From Agapanthus africanus (lineage: Eukaryota > Streptophyta > Magnoliopsida > Asparagales > Amaryllidaceae), in the NCBI GenBank assembly GCA_030015575.1, contig JASDDO010000026.1, positions 453,073,096 to 453,137,095 of the forward strand: a stretch of DNA of 64,000 bases, written 5' to 3'. The position numbers and the translations under genes were made by a program. Below, piece by piece: positions 48,179-59,761 of this stretch. Below the pieces are notes generated by a model. That model saw nothing but the letters and a program-made list of their open reading frames with translations. It was not told the DNA's origin and did no database searches. Numbering within the stretch: the first letter of the stretch is position 1; every line of letters begins with the position of its first letter.

Positions 48179-48199
48179 CGTTAGGTTACTTAACTAACG
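48179..48199 (-). other. Conserved leader palindrome, A copy
   Basis: Minus-strand sequence identical over 21 nt to 14884-14904 (D) and 24411-24431 (C) although the surrounding leader has diverged. Confidence 0.72.
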
Positions 48200-48969
48200 A
48201 CAGAGCGGGGGCTGGGCTAGCGCGGCTGTAAAACATAAGCAACGCCTAAATAGTTATTATATATAAATATATAGCAATGATAGACATTACAGATCACAGA
48301 TGAATACATTGGATATACTAGGAATCCGCAATGCGTTCGAGCCTGCAACGCAAAGCGGATTACACGGTCGCGGTGAATAGCCAAAACCCCACCCAAGACC
48401 CCTACGGGTGCGGCAAACTACCCGCCAAGCACCCGAAGCGAAGCAACCTCCCTCACCACCGTGAGTAGGCCACTCGGCACTTCGAGATACCCGGTAGTTT
48501 GTGCACCCCCTCCATGGGTCTATCCTAGGAGCAAAAACAGTAAAAAGAATTATACAATGACGGCTACAACCCCGACCCGGTTGTGCGGCCATACAAAGAA
48601 TATTATTACATCAATTTACATGTTACAAATGAATGAAAGAAAATAACGCTCATCTCACATCCAACCCGGCTATTCACCCGCGACAATCCAATCCATTCAT
48701 ATCCACAAACCAACAATCACAGATCACAGAGATGTATAACCCCGACTAATCGACTTATAGCGATTAGCCGACGTTCAATACATACAAGCATCACAGATAT
48801 AACCGATATAGTTAAAGTGTAGTGAAGTTCCGAAAAATACGGATTTATAGGCCCCCAAAAGTAAATTTTAGTTCTGGAAAATCTGGGCACATATAACATA
48901 TCCTAAAAATCCTAAAACCAACTCAGAAACAAACTGCAGCAAAAACGATACAGAGAGTTGACAAGACGG

Positions 48970-49013
48970 CCGCGCTTCCGCGGCAAGAGCTTCCTTATGC
49001 CGCGGAAGCGCGG
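48970..49013 (-). other. GC-rich leader hairpin, A copy
   Basis: Arms CCGCGCTTCCGCGGC (48970-48984) and GCCGCGGAAGCGCGG (48999-49013) are perfectly complementary over 15 bp with a 14-nt loop. It lies 213 nt from the LTR. Confidence 0.88.
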
Positions 49014-49212
49014 TCCTCTTGGCTCCTCTCTGGTTCGTATTTGGTGGTGTTTCACACAAAACCCTGAGACAATTTTACAAGTATACAGTTTTTCATTTTA
49101 ACCAGGAAAAATTTTAACAGAAAGTTGGATTTTGAAAAAGTTTGGTTTTAGGGTTTTTTCGGTTTCGAAACTTCGTTACACTTAACTACTTAGCTAGTTT
49201 GAGTTTAGTTAG

Positions 49213-49224
49213 GCTCTGATACCA
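49213..49224 (-). promoter_or_regulatory. Primer binding site of A
   Basis: Minus-strand TGGTATCAGAGC (initiator-Met tRNA type), one base from the 5' LTR. Confidence 0.95.
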
Positions 49225-49225
49225 C

Positions 49226-51253
49226 TGTAAGTCCGTGTTGCCCACCCCGGTGCTTACGGGGAGGCGGAAAACATAATAAAAATCGGATTTTTATGACTTA
49301 GGCAACATGGACTAAGCTTGTGAGGATCTTTGCTAAACATAAACTAGCTAACCCTAACTACAAAGTAGCTAAGTGAAGAAAAGTTATACCTTTGGTCTTT
49401 AGTCCTTCTCTCCTTGCACCTAGGTATGGTAGAAAAGGGTCACCTTGCTTGTCTTCTCCCGTCAAAGAAGGATCCACCCGAAAGCCACCACCTTTAGCTT
49501 CAACTCCAAGCTAGGAGTAACTAGAGTGCAAGAAATGCTAAGACTTGAACCCTAGAAGTGAGTAGAGAAGATCAAGAGAGGGTTTTTCTCAAGCTTTTTG
49601 TTTCTCAACACATGAGAGGGAGAGAGAGCTTGAGGGAGAGGATGAGCAAGAGAGAGAAATAGAATGAGAGAGTGAGAAAAATAGTGAGCCATTCTCACTA
49701 ATATGTGAGGATAATTTTAATTAGATAATTAGCTTGAAAATTGTCATGATAAATCATGAATTGACCATTATCATTTCATTTTTGCAAAGATCAAAGAGCA
49801 TCTTGCAAATGAAATGATTATGGTCAAGTTGTCAACATGGTCAACAAGTCAATGAAGTCAAATTGTCAACAACAACCATGCACAATAATTAAGCTAATTA
49901 TCAATTAACAATAATCCACACAAAATCAATAGGGTTAATAAAATGACAAAGGCCATTAACCCTAAACAAGGTCCTCTCCCCAATCTCAAGCAACCGTACA
50001 TACGCACCCGCATTCGTGATCCGAGGAACACGAACACAATGAGAAAAACCAATCTCAAATCATATACTAGGATCCGGCTTAAACCAAAGCCCGCTAGTAT
50101 AAACTGTCCGGACAGCAAACGTGTACAAGTGCGCGGATGCGAATGAACCCTGTCGCAAAACCATGCGACCTCTACTCGTTTTGCCTAAAGGCGAATAGCT
50201 CTCTGTGTGGGACTCTAAAGACTCGACACTACGCTGGCAGTGGGTTTAACCACAGACCGCAAGCGGCACTAGCTGTACGTAACGGTCCCCAGGTAGATGT
50301 CGATAAGAAGACTGACGAGGTGAACCCCATCTGCACTCCTACTGAGCCTGTATGTGACAGTCTCCGTACAGTCCGGTCTGTTCGTCTGATACATCGCATG
50401 GCGGGCCTAGGGGGGCGGTGAACGTCAGTCCCCTAATAGCGGTACAAGTCGTGTCGGAGTGTAGCCCAGAACACCCTGAGATAACACTGGAAACCTACCA
50501 GTATATCTCGCTTGCCCTGGCCAGGGACTACTCGTGTAATGGCTCTCCTAGACACAGCGCGATGTCAACCCCCAATACCGGGAGAGACGAATCCTGTCTA
50601 ACCGTCACTGCCTCCAAGTGCTTCGGGACTGCACCCAAAAACTACCTGTTTGCACAGCTCCTTTGAGCCGTGGTAGGGTAGTAATCAAAGTGCAGTGGGA
50701 ACACACTCGAGGCGAAGTGACAGTGTCAAGTCAGCGGACTAAGCTGTACTCATGTCACCTGGGAACTGATAACTGACGATAGGTATATTACCAACCAACA
50801 GTTCCCGACGAGTCCTGTCCAGTGTACTCGTAACCTAACGAGCACCCGCATACTATCCCAAGTACGACGTACTAACGGCTGTGGGACAGACCGTCTCCCA
50901 CACTGGGATGAGAAGCGCATACGCTAGTCTACTCCGGAGTATCGATGCCCTGTCTCGATAGTCCAACGACCAGGGACCTGTATAAGGATGTGCTTATAGA
51001 TTACCCAGCTCCCACGAGTGCGAGCGCCATCACAACGCTGGTAATCAAGCAAAGATCCTAAGGGCTCTACTAATATGTATACCAGCAATATGTTAAAAGA
51101 AACACATGCACATATTAAAGCAGAGACAAACCAAGTAGCATACTACCATTTCGAGCAAGATTGTATATACAACTGTGAATATCCCAAGCTTCCATTAAGT
51201 AATATACAAGCTAGTATGATACAGTAATGGCCTCTAGGGCATATACACTAACA
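49226..51253 (-). repeat. 5' LTR of A (2028 bp)
   Basis: Nearly identical to 41155-43182. Followed by the duplication TATGT (51254-51258). This copy would drive transcription of the element toward lower coordinates. Confidence 0.96.
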
Positions 51254-51258
51254 TATGT

Positions 51259-51325
51259 CCCAGCATCCACTACAATATACATCCTATGTATAGCAATGGC
51301 CTCTAGGGCATACATATAACTAACA
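51259..51325 (-). repeat. 5' LTR of B, remaining part
   Basis: CCCAGCATCCACTACAATAT onward matches 32999-33063 of the other B LTR and ends AACTAACA, followed by CTAAC (51326-51330). Confidence 0.93.
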
Positions 51326-51330
51326 CTAAC

Positions 51331-51993
51331 TTCCCAATGTCGTCAAAATCCCACTTTGCTCGATTCAACGTGTAGAGGAGGAGATGGGGATTAAGTTTTG
51401 TGAAGGGAGTGTAGGGTTTGGGGGATTGTTTGGAGATAGATCTAGGGTTCTTTTAGGAGGGTTGTGGGGTTGAGGAGATGAAGAAGAAGGAGGAGAAAAT
51501 GATGGCCAAGGGTTAGGGCAGCATCCCCCCCTCTCACTATTATTCACTCTCTCTCTCTCTCTCTCTAAAAGCCCACCTAACCTAATCATTTTGCTCTCCT
51601 TTGACTTTTCTTTTTCCTATTTCTTTTTCTCACCAAAAAAAACACATACACCCATATAAAACCATAAATGAAATAATATTTAACCAAATGAAATATGTCA
51701 GGTGCACTAACCATGAAAAGCTGTAGAAATGCGGATATGGCTTAATCACGATTAGCAGTGCACTAATCGGGTTTTTCTCAAATTTGCATATAATAAATTT
51801 TAAAAATTCCAAATCCTATAAATATATTATTAAATGAATAAATCATTTTAATTTTCATTTATTTCGCAATTATTGGTATATATTTATACCCTTTTTCGAA
51901 AACTCCAATTCGCAAATCGGGCAGTTTTCGGGAAATATATTATTTTAATATTAAATTCCAAAAATAATATTTTATATTTTCTGAAATGTTACA
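51331..51993 (-). repeat. 3' LTR of F, last part
   Basis: Aligns with 59094-59756 of the uninterrupted F LTR and ends TGAAATGTTACA. It contains a CT run at about 51546-51566, also present at about 59310-59328. Confidence 0.92.
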
Positions 51994-52006
51994 ATCTTCC
52001 CCCCTT
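51994..52006 (-). promoter_or_regulatory. Polypurine tract of F
   Basis: Minus-strand AAGGGGGGAAGAT directly before the 3' LTR, with the CGGGGACCGAATTT motif upstream that is usual in Del/Tekay elements. Confidence 0.9.
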
Positions 52007-54995
52007 AAATAAATTCGGTCCCCGAATTTAAATTTAAACCCCAAAATCTAAAACATTTCAATAATCAACTCAAATCACGGGGCTCCGAAATCATGGAAAA
52101 CGCAGAAATAACACAACACGCCAAGTGCGCATAAAACGAGTACAAAACTCAAAATCGAACTCCGTCAAGCGTCACGCAAATCATCGGATTTGCATGCATA
52201 TCCTTGGAGTTACAGTAGAGATGCAGATCTCGAAATCCACTATTGAAATCCAATGTACACTATTCAAATACTATAATACGTGTATAGTACGCATCTTTGG
52301 AAACTTCAAAAACTACGTAAAACTCATGCAAAAATATTTTCTAAATTGCCGTGTGATGCGTAACTCACGGCATAAGTGATGGACGCTCATTTAAAAAAAT
52401 TAATATATGTCCATATACATTTTGCTAAATATAGGTTCCGTCGTTTTGAAAATATCCCAAAGGTTTTCCTTTATAAATATTCTCGTCGCCTACGGACACG
52501 TACGAAAATAGCGAGACTATAGATCCTCTTGAAAACCCTTTTGGTAATCTTTTAATGCATGCAGAGTACTCAGGTACTGTCCTCAGATCAGTCATGTTTG
52601 GCTACTACACAATATAGTGCCCAACATGAAAACAAAGTGCTCAAAAGCAAAATCAACCTCAAAAGGTGTATCCAATAATCACACGCGTCTGGTGCGCATA
52701 GAAATCAAATCCAAATACAGGTGCCACAATAAGCACAAAGCAAATCTAGGTGCAATGGGTGTGCACAAAAGCATCTGTCCACTGCAACGGGTGTGCACGA
52801 CAGCAATATTAAGTGTATCCAAAATGCACTAAAATCTCAATCCAATACATCCGGTGTGCACAGAATCGCATCTCATATCATGCGCCCATCATGCGCGAAA
52901 ATCCAAATCAGTGCATATGTCCTGCACGAATGAAATCGCATCCAATATGCACGGAAGAAATCTAAATCAGGAACATCCGACATGCACGAGTGAAATCTCA
53001 CTCAAGTGCACCCGATGCGCACAAAAGTCCAAACTCGAGCGCCTAATTTGCGCAAAATCCGACAAAATCGCGTCGGGTCCGTAAAAGCATATAGTGCCGT
53101 AGCATGCATGGAAATACCACTCCGGTAAAACGAATGCTCAAGGATATAAATCGGGTGCAACCAAGGTACGAAGTATACATCTGGTGCGACAAACGCATAG
53201 GTACCCGTCCGGTGCAACAAATGCAATCTAGTGCAACTAATGTGCAAAATACGAATCTGGTGCTGCAATTGCACGAAATACAATCAATAACTCAAACGCA
53301 TAAAAGCAACACCGAGTACACCAAGGTGTATAAAATCGTAAACGTGTGCAACTGCGTGCACAAAATACAAATCAATGCACTGCAAGCACATATACGCTAT
53401 ACGGAGTGCAAAAATCAAATCGAGTGCGTACCACACGCACAAAATCAAATCACCGTACGAAATCCATGAAATCATAGACATGTGCAGCCAAGGCACAAAA
53501 CCTAATCAAAAGTGTAATAGATATGCACAAATCGCAAATCAACATAACGGTGTATAAAATATATATATCAGGTTCGAAACTATGCACAAATATGCAAATA
53601 CCCAGTAGGTGCAACCATGGTGCATGAAATCAATATCAGGAAACTCATCATCAAAACTCAAATCCAAGCGATATAAGCGTGATACTCGGATCACAAACGC
53701 AAATCGCAACAAAGGACATCGAGGTACACCTCCTACGATGTCGAAAAATAAATCGGTGCGCCTAAAACCGGCAGGGCAAGAACTTCCGCTCGCCTCTTGC
53801 TCACAGTCTGGCGTCTTCTATCTCTGGGTCATCTTTTTTCTCTGTGGATTACTATTCTCGCAATCCATCGGCTCATCGGCCCTGTCATCCTGTTAGGGTT
53901 TCATTTTTCTAGAGGGTCCACAGAATTACCTGCATGTTCCTCCGAACACTTTAAACTTGGGAAAATGGTGTCCTGGCACTCGTTCGAACCTTTTAGCTTC
54001 GCCAATACCACATATGACTATTCTTCGCCCACATGTTAAACAATGCCTCAATCCTCCAGGAAAGGCGATACATCAGCGGTCATCTCTGGATCGGTTTGCT
54101 CTAGATCTGAATAAGACTCTCCACACTGAAAATCTTCAACTCAACTGGGCCTGCGTCGGTGCATCAATCTGATGAATCACCTTCGTCTCTCAAATCGGGG
54201 TAGACTAGCTATCATCTGTCGCATTTCTGCCTGGAAGCTCCGGCGATCTTAGCTCGTAAGCTCTGGAAGCGACATCCCAACATCTCAGCAACAGCTGGGT
54301 CACCTGTCTGCACGGTAGGCGACATCAAAATCTCTGAGGTATGCTGTACATCTACAGTCCTCTCGCAACTGGCAGCTCTAACAATGGCCCGATCATCCGG
54401 TGTAAAACCAAGCACTCGCCTCTACAAGAGGTCACAACATAAAATACTAACTCGAGACGTTCTCTTGTCACCAGAAAACACAATGGTCGGCCCTCGTACC
54501 AAACGAGCTCGCCCCGACCGCAACACTAGCAGCAGCTCAAACTACGCTCAAACTATGGTGAAAGGAACCTCAATCGAGTATCGAAGAAAGCAGATCAACG
54601 GCATGAGAGGAAACGACAGATCCAGAATGGATACATGATCATAAGAAGGAACAGCATCAATGAAGGTATGATCATGAAACTAATAGAATCGAGGATCCCA
54701 AATGGATGTATAATCATGGATACGAAGAGAATTACTGGTCTCAAAAATATGTACATCCTAAGGTTTCTTAAGTGGAGTATCATATCGTAAATATGCCGCG
54801 GAACATACATATGGTACGTCACTCTACTCAAGCTACCTACTCCATCAATCAGGGTCAGCCTATGAAACGAAAGTTCGGGTTTAATACCCCCCGTCCAAGT
54901 CTAAGTTCCGTAAGGTCAACCCTAGGTTCCGAAATACATACCCGCCCGAGACTCCGCATAGTCAAACATAAACTCGAACAAAGGTTAAACCTAAT
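52007..54995 (-). other. Interior of F without recognisable gag or pol
   Basis: Three kilobases in which I find no zinc knuckle, protease, RT or integrase motif on either strand. The third nearest the 3' LTR holds a degenerate minisatellite. Between about 53780 and 54650 there are short unrelated frames only. The interior seems to be non-coding cargo bounded by the sequences needed for priming. Confidence 0.6.
52640..53640. repeat. Degenerate ~32-bp minisatellite in F
   Basis: About thirty diverged units of the general form GTGCACAAAATC...AAATC...(GGTGTGCAC), for example around 52850, 52895, 52985, 53005 and 53275. Length varies between about 28 and 36 bp, so this is an old array. Confidence 0.6.
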
Positions 54996-55007
54996 GCTCT
55001 GATACCA
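54996..55007 (-). promoter_or_regulatory. Primer binding site of F
   Basis: Minus-strand TGGTATCAGAGC, four bases from the 5' LTR, as in Del/Tekay elements. Confidence 0.93.
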
Positions 55008-55940
55008 ACTTTGTCACGACCCGAAATATTAGCTCGTGACCAGCACATAAATCACGCAACGTCTAAAGGCATAACGGAATTCAAGTAAGATGAAACCCAG
55101 AAATCTAAACCTTTTAAGTAAAATAAAGGAGGTGAAGTTTTGAAATAAAGGTATAATGAAATCAAGTTTTCTTAATGCATAGGAAAAGAACATGAATGAT
55201 ACAAGTGAAATTTACTAGTTTGAAAGCATGTTTCGTCTTTTAAAATTTTGGCAGCACCTTCTTTGTATATTTTGACCCAAAACCACAAATACATAATAAG
55301 AATAATGGCATCCCTAAGTGGGAGCTAGCTCTTCGCCAAATGGCGGATCACAACCACGCAAGAAAATATAAATAAGTATACGACGCCCAACGGTGAAGAT
55401 CACCACAAAGAGGTAAAGAAAAGCAAGACATATAACTCACAAGTAACGGAAACCCCTCGCTCTAAGTCTCGCAACCACAGTATCACTAAGTCTCATTACT
55501 TATACAAATCACTAATTTTGATTGACTGATGGAGTTAAATAGATACAATATGAAATGTAATACAAAAGTGGGTACGATACAAATGTCCCACCTACCACTG
55601 CAAAACACCCAAAGGAAACTGCGTGCCAGCGATGCCGCTACTGATCCACGCGGTCAACCTGCAAGAACTGTGGCACAAAGCAGGTGAGTTGCCAACTCAT
55701 GAATAGAAATATATTACAAGTAGAAATCGAATAAACAACGACTCCTAGGTCAACTATATCAAAAGGTAATACTATGATATCTAGGGTGACCGGGTCGTAT
55801 ATGTGCCAACAAGGTAGTCAATACCTATATGCATGCGGATAACATCCAACAGTAATAATCAATGTATGCAGATATGTAGATCTCGTCCACCCATAAATCT
55901 GTGTCTATAAGCATGTGTATAATCTCTAATAGTAGAATTA

Positions 55941-55963
55941 GTGTATGTATGTATGTATGTATG
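55941..55963. repeat. (GTAT)n microsatellite
   Basis: Counterpart of the run at 18690-18712. Confidence 0.85.
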
Positions 55964-56744
55964 TGGATCTAGTCCAACCATATAATCAATGTCTGTATGC
56001 ATGTAAATATCATAAAGGAGTGTGCTTGAAAGTATGAGGATATATATATCAACGGTGTCCCTCGTGACACATCAAAATCATGGAACCTGAGTGCCTAGCA
56101 TCGACACTCGAAAACATCATGAAAACCGTGCCCAGCATCGACACGTAAATCCTCATATATCGGGCTCCGTCAGTCCAAATCAGCCCACGGGCTCCGTCAG
56201 TCCGGACCGGCACATATCATCTCTCGACTCCGGTCGGTATCCTCTGGATATCCGCCGAGCCCAAATACTATCACCGGTAGGTAGTAGTCCCTCTGCCAGG
56301 CTCACCGTCTGTATACACAGCATCCCTTTCTTGCTCCGGGGTACCATACCGGGTCCACTATGTACCGCAATCGGCCTCATCCGCCTTCTCGAATCGGGTT
56401 TCACATGGCGCTCTCAGAACCGAGAAAACACATGGTGGACGCACTGAAATATCATATCAGGAGAAACCGGGTTTTTAAAACAACACATAATCTCTTTTAA
56501 AATGTCCACAGTTCTCAAATCCAGAAATCTCATAAAAACAGCATATCTCAATGCGTAAAATCATAGAGCATGATGCATGCGACATATAATAGAAATGTAA
56601 GCATATCGTGTATCATGCAACATGGAATAGTGATATGACATATTAAGGGAAAACCGCTCTTTTAAATTGATTCCAGTTTTTAAAATATAACATGCAGTTC
56701 CCAATTTTGCAATAAAACCAGTTATCTATATAGGTACAATATGA

Positions 56745-56935
56745 ATATGCGCAAGTGTAGATGTACCAATGTATGTGTGCACCAATATGGATATACCAGT
56801 GTATATGTGCATAATGTGAATATACAGTGTGCATGTGCGCAAGTATGGAGATATCACTATATGTGTGCACTAGCATGAATATACAGTGTGCATGTGCGTA
56901 AGTATGGAGAAATCAATATATATGTGCAAGCAGGT
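56745..56935. repeat. Degenerate tandem repeats in the F LTR
   Basis: Counterpart of 19495-19685. Confidence 0.65.
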
Positions 56936-58079
56936 TATGCGAAGAGTCATATCATGATGCAGCAATCCTACTGTGTAGTGACATGGCAATTATCGATGAT
57001 GAAGTGTGTGAGCCTACAAACTATGTTCGTGTAACATACGCATCATCAATAATGGTGCAGGTGTACTATCACAGGTATATGCGATGCAATAATAATATCA
57101 TGAATGCTGCATAAGGTAAATCATCAGTTTAAAGCTATAAGGTATACGTAACTATCATATGTCCGAGTCGGTGAATCTATCAATCGGCATCTAGTCCAGT
57201 AACATCGTGTACGGTATAATCCATCATACGGCAACCTCTAGTCAAGGGTAAGGATCAATCATCAAGTCGAACCCATCACGCACAGAAAATCATCGTACGG
57301 CGGCATTAAACTAATAGGGATCCTATCATCCTATACGACAAAAGAGGGTATGGCCTAATATCATATACGGCCTATTATCCATGATTCACAACATTCTATA
57401 AATGTATGTATATCTATGTGCCTATGTCCCGGTTCACATCCACAATAATCTCATATTAGGGGACCGGCAGGGTATAAATCAACTCGATCGACTCGCATCC
57501 GTATACCAACATACCATCATATCATCATGTCATCATATCAGTCTTATATTCTTTCATCGCATTTATATCACATATCAAATCGAATTTACAAAAAATATTC
57601 TATCTACGAAGTGTAAGTATCTAATCTAACATACGCACCCGGACCAGACAATCAGATTTTTAAAGAAGTGAATCGTAGTTTTGAAAATAGGTGTTACGGC
57701 GTTTTTAAGGAAAATCTATCATTTGAAAATCCGTAACATCCCTCAAGGTATATGTTTAAAGATACATGCAATTCTTCGGTTTAGAAAAAAGGCATAGTTC
57801 GGATGACGCATCTACGTCGACTATCTAGTCCTATAGTACCATAAACGGCAATATCGCTAAACCTCATCCTCAGATTCCGCATCACATATTAGCCGTATTA
57901 TATCACTTCTAACTATCCTTAGTTTCTAATATGGTTTTACTAACTATCATTTAACTCTAGCCCTAGTTTCCAAATCTAGGTTTCCTTAACCATATTCTAT
58001 AAATCAGTCTTTATCAAAACTTTGCGTGGATGCTATACGCCATCCACCCGACTTCCCCGGTAGATATAGATCTACTCAC

Positions 58080-58145
58080 CGTAGTCCTCGCTCGCTGAAG
58101 TCGATGACGCCTCACTCCGTCGCTTCGGAATCCACGCGAAGGTAC
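58080..58145 (-). other. Exon-like segment in the F 5' LTR
   Basis: Same 66-nt segment and splice-like borders as 20821-20886. In the promoter-bearing LTR this could be part of the transcript leader. Confidence 0.35.
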
Positions 58146-59756
58146 CTACAATAACAACACATATCGTAGCGATAATAAAATCAAGGCGGAAAACCAAAAC
58201 GGCACGCGCACTGCTCGTAGGTTAAAACCTATAGAATATGCGTACAAAATCAATCAAACAACCCTTGTTGTCGATGTACAAACATGTGACAACCAAAAAC
58301 GATCCAATTATCAAAACTCATCATTCAAAATACAGAAAACATATCCTAAATCACACACAAGTGTTCCCAGATTTTGACTCAGGTCAAATAAATCCAAACA
58401 AATAAGTTTAGGGTGATGTATATAGTATATGTGAGCTACTGGACCAACCTAGGCCCCTGCCCTCACCAATTGGACGGCCACATACCATAAAAATCCGGCA
58501 TCGCCGGCCCCCTTGGCTCCTATGGGCTTCATTTTGTCAGAGTGGTCTTCTAGTAGTATATTTAGGCCCCTAGTATTGTTTGGTTGTCTCAGATATTCCC
58601 TGGGTTGCTCCAAATACCCTATAGGCACACTATAAGTCACAAAACTGATATGGGTCAATTCCTGAGTTCGTGCAACGGGTTTAGCTCTATGGCTCAGGTC
58701 ATGAATCGTGTTACCATGGTCAAGAAAATACTCACAACAGCCCCCAGATTTTACCCATAGTCATTACACAAAAATCCAGTAGGACAAAACACCTCTAAAC
58801 ACTATCAAGTAACCACCCTACAAAATCCAAACTCTATCTTTCCTATTCACCTGGGGTCGCCGGATTTTCTCCACTAGCCACCGGCCAAAACCGTTAGGAA
58901 GGGTCTCGTTCATCAGGTGGTCACTTAGGATTACAGGTACAACACTATCTTACTGTTTTTTTTCCTATTGGATACTCGGGGTCACAGCAGGTCCGCAACA
59001 TCATAAAACGACATCCAAAACACGATATCACACAAAACGAATCTAAAGGGAAGAAATTATACCTCATCTAGTCCACTCAAGGCAGCACTAACTTTCCAAC
59101 GTCGTCAAAATCCCACTTTGCTCGGTTCAACATGTAGAGGAGGAGATGGGGATTAAGTTTTGTGAAGGGAGTGTAGAGTTTTGGGGATTTTTTGGAGATA
59201 GATATAGGGTTTTTTGAGGAAGGTTGTGGGGTTGAGGAGATGAAGAAGGAGGAGAAAATGATGGCCAAGAGTTAGCGTAGTAGCCCCCCCTCTCTCTCAC
59301 AATTATTCATTCTCTCTCTCTCTCTCTCCAAAAGCCCACCTAACCTAATCATTTTGTCCCCCTTTGACTTTTCTTTTTCCTATTTCTTTTTCTCACCAAA
59401 AAAACACATACACCCATATAAAACCATAAATGAAATAACATGTAACCAAATGAAACATGTCATGGTGCACTAACCATGAAAAGCTGTAGAAATGCAGATT
59501 TGGCTTAATCGCGATTAGCAGTGCACTAATCGGGTTTTTATCAAAATTGCATATAATAAATTTTAAAAATGCCAAATCCTATAAATATATTATTAAATGA
59601 ATAAATCATTTTAATTTTCATTTATTTTGCAATTAGTGGTATATATCTATACCCTTTTTCGAAAACTCCAATTTCGCAAATCGGGCAGTTTCGGGAAATA
59701 TATTATTTTAGTATTAAATTCCAAAAATAATATTTTATATTTTCTGAAATGTTACA

Positions 59757-59761
59757 AGTAC
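59757..59761. other. Target-site duplication of F, right copy
   Basis: AGTAC matches 17753-17757. Confidence 0.93.

Larger units (their letters stand above)
47148..49212 (-). other. Untranslated leader of A
   Basis: About 2.07 kb between primer site and gag start, unusually long for a copia element. In sense order: GC-rich hairpin (49013-48970), conserved palindrome (48199-48179), three copies of a CTTGG/CTTGACGT-(G)AGG(T/C)CAAAA motif (47852-47652, about 90 nt apart), a TCTCTC-like run at about 47170-47180. I see no conserved coding frame. The ~90-bp paired repeats of B, C and D are absent. Confidence 0.75.
41155..51253 (-). mobile_element. Copia element A (Angela-type), complete and probably intact
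   Basis: A 10,099-bp insertion with two LTRs of exactly 2028 bp, TATGT on both sides (41150-41154 and 51254-51258), primer site, leader, polypurine tract and an unbroken gag-pol frame. I count about six differences between the LTRs by eye (0.3%), so the insertion is recent. It lies inside B, whose LTRs differ more, as the nesting order demands. Nothing in the sequence shows it to be inactive, but activity is not demonstrated. Confidence 0.96.
31395..51325 (-). mobile_element. Copia element B (Angela-type), dead coding region, carrying nested A
   Basis: LTR-to-LTR insertion in F flanked by CTAAC. The primer site at 38993-39004 and the PPT at 33064-33074 set the minus orientation. The 5' LTR is split by element A. 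Outside one 547-bp deletion the two LTRs differ at roughly a dozen positions in 1.67 kb by eye, yet the interior lacks most of gag and is full of stops. It was therefore probably already defective when it inserted and was moved by enzymes from another copy. Confidence 0.93.
17758..59756 (-). mobile_element. Gypsy element F, non-autonomous, carrying nested C, B and A
   Basis: Two related LTRs enclose a ~3.0-kb interior. AGTAC flanks the whole unit. The orientation is set by the primer site at 54996-55007 and the PPT at 51994-52006. Removing C (9607 bp plus duplication) and B with A (19931 bp plus duplication) leaves a 3' LTR of 4688 bp against 4745 bp for the 5' LTR. No gag, RT or integrase motif is found inside, so this is a large-LTR derivative that probably depended on a relative such as G, whose LTR ends it shares. 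Confidence 0.92.
55012..59756 (-). repeat. 5' LTR of F (4745 bp), uninterrupted
   Basis: TGTCACGACCCGAAATATT to TGAAATGTTACA. It matches the three pieces of the 3' LTR and keeps the sites into which C (about 58410) and B (about 59093) were inserted in the other copy. Confidence 0.94.

Noticed and set aside
52617-53557. Several plus-strand frames of 60-121 codons in the interior of F
   Set aside because: They overlap the minisatellite, have repeat-derived composition (many His, Lys, Cys) and no recognisable domain.
52640-53640. Regularly spaced GTGCAC repeats considered as a CRISPR-like array
   Set aside because: Units are degenerate with no constant repeat and unique spacer pattern, and the context is a plant retrotransposon.
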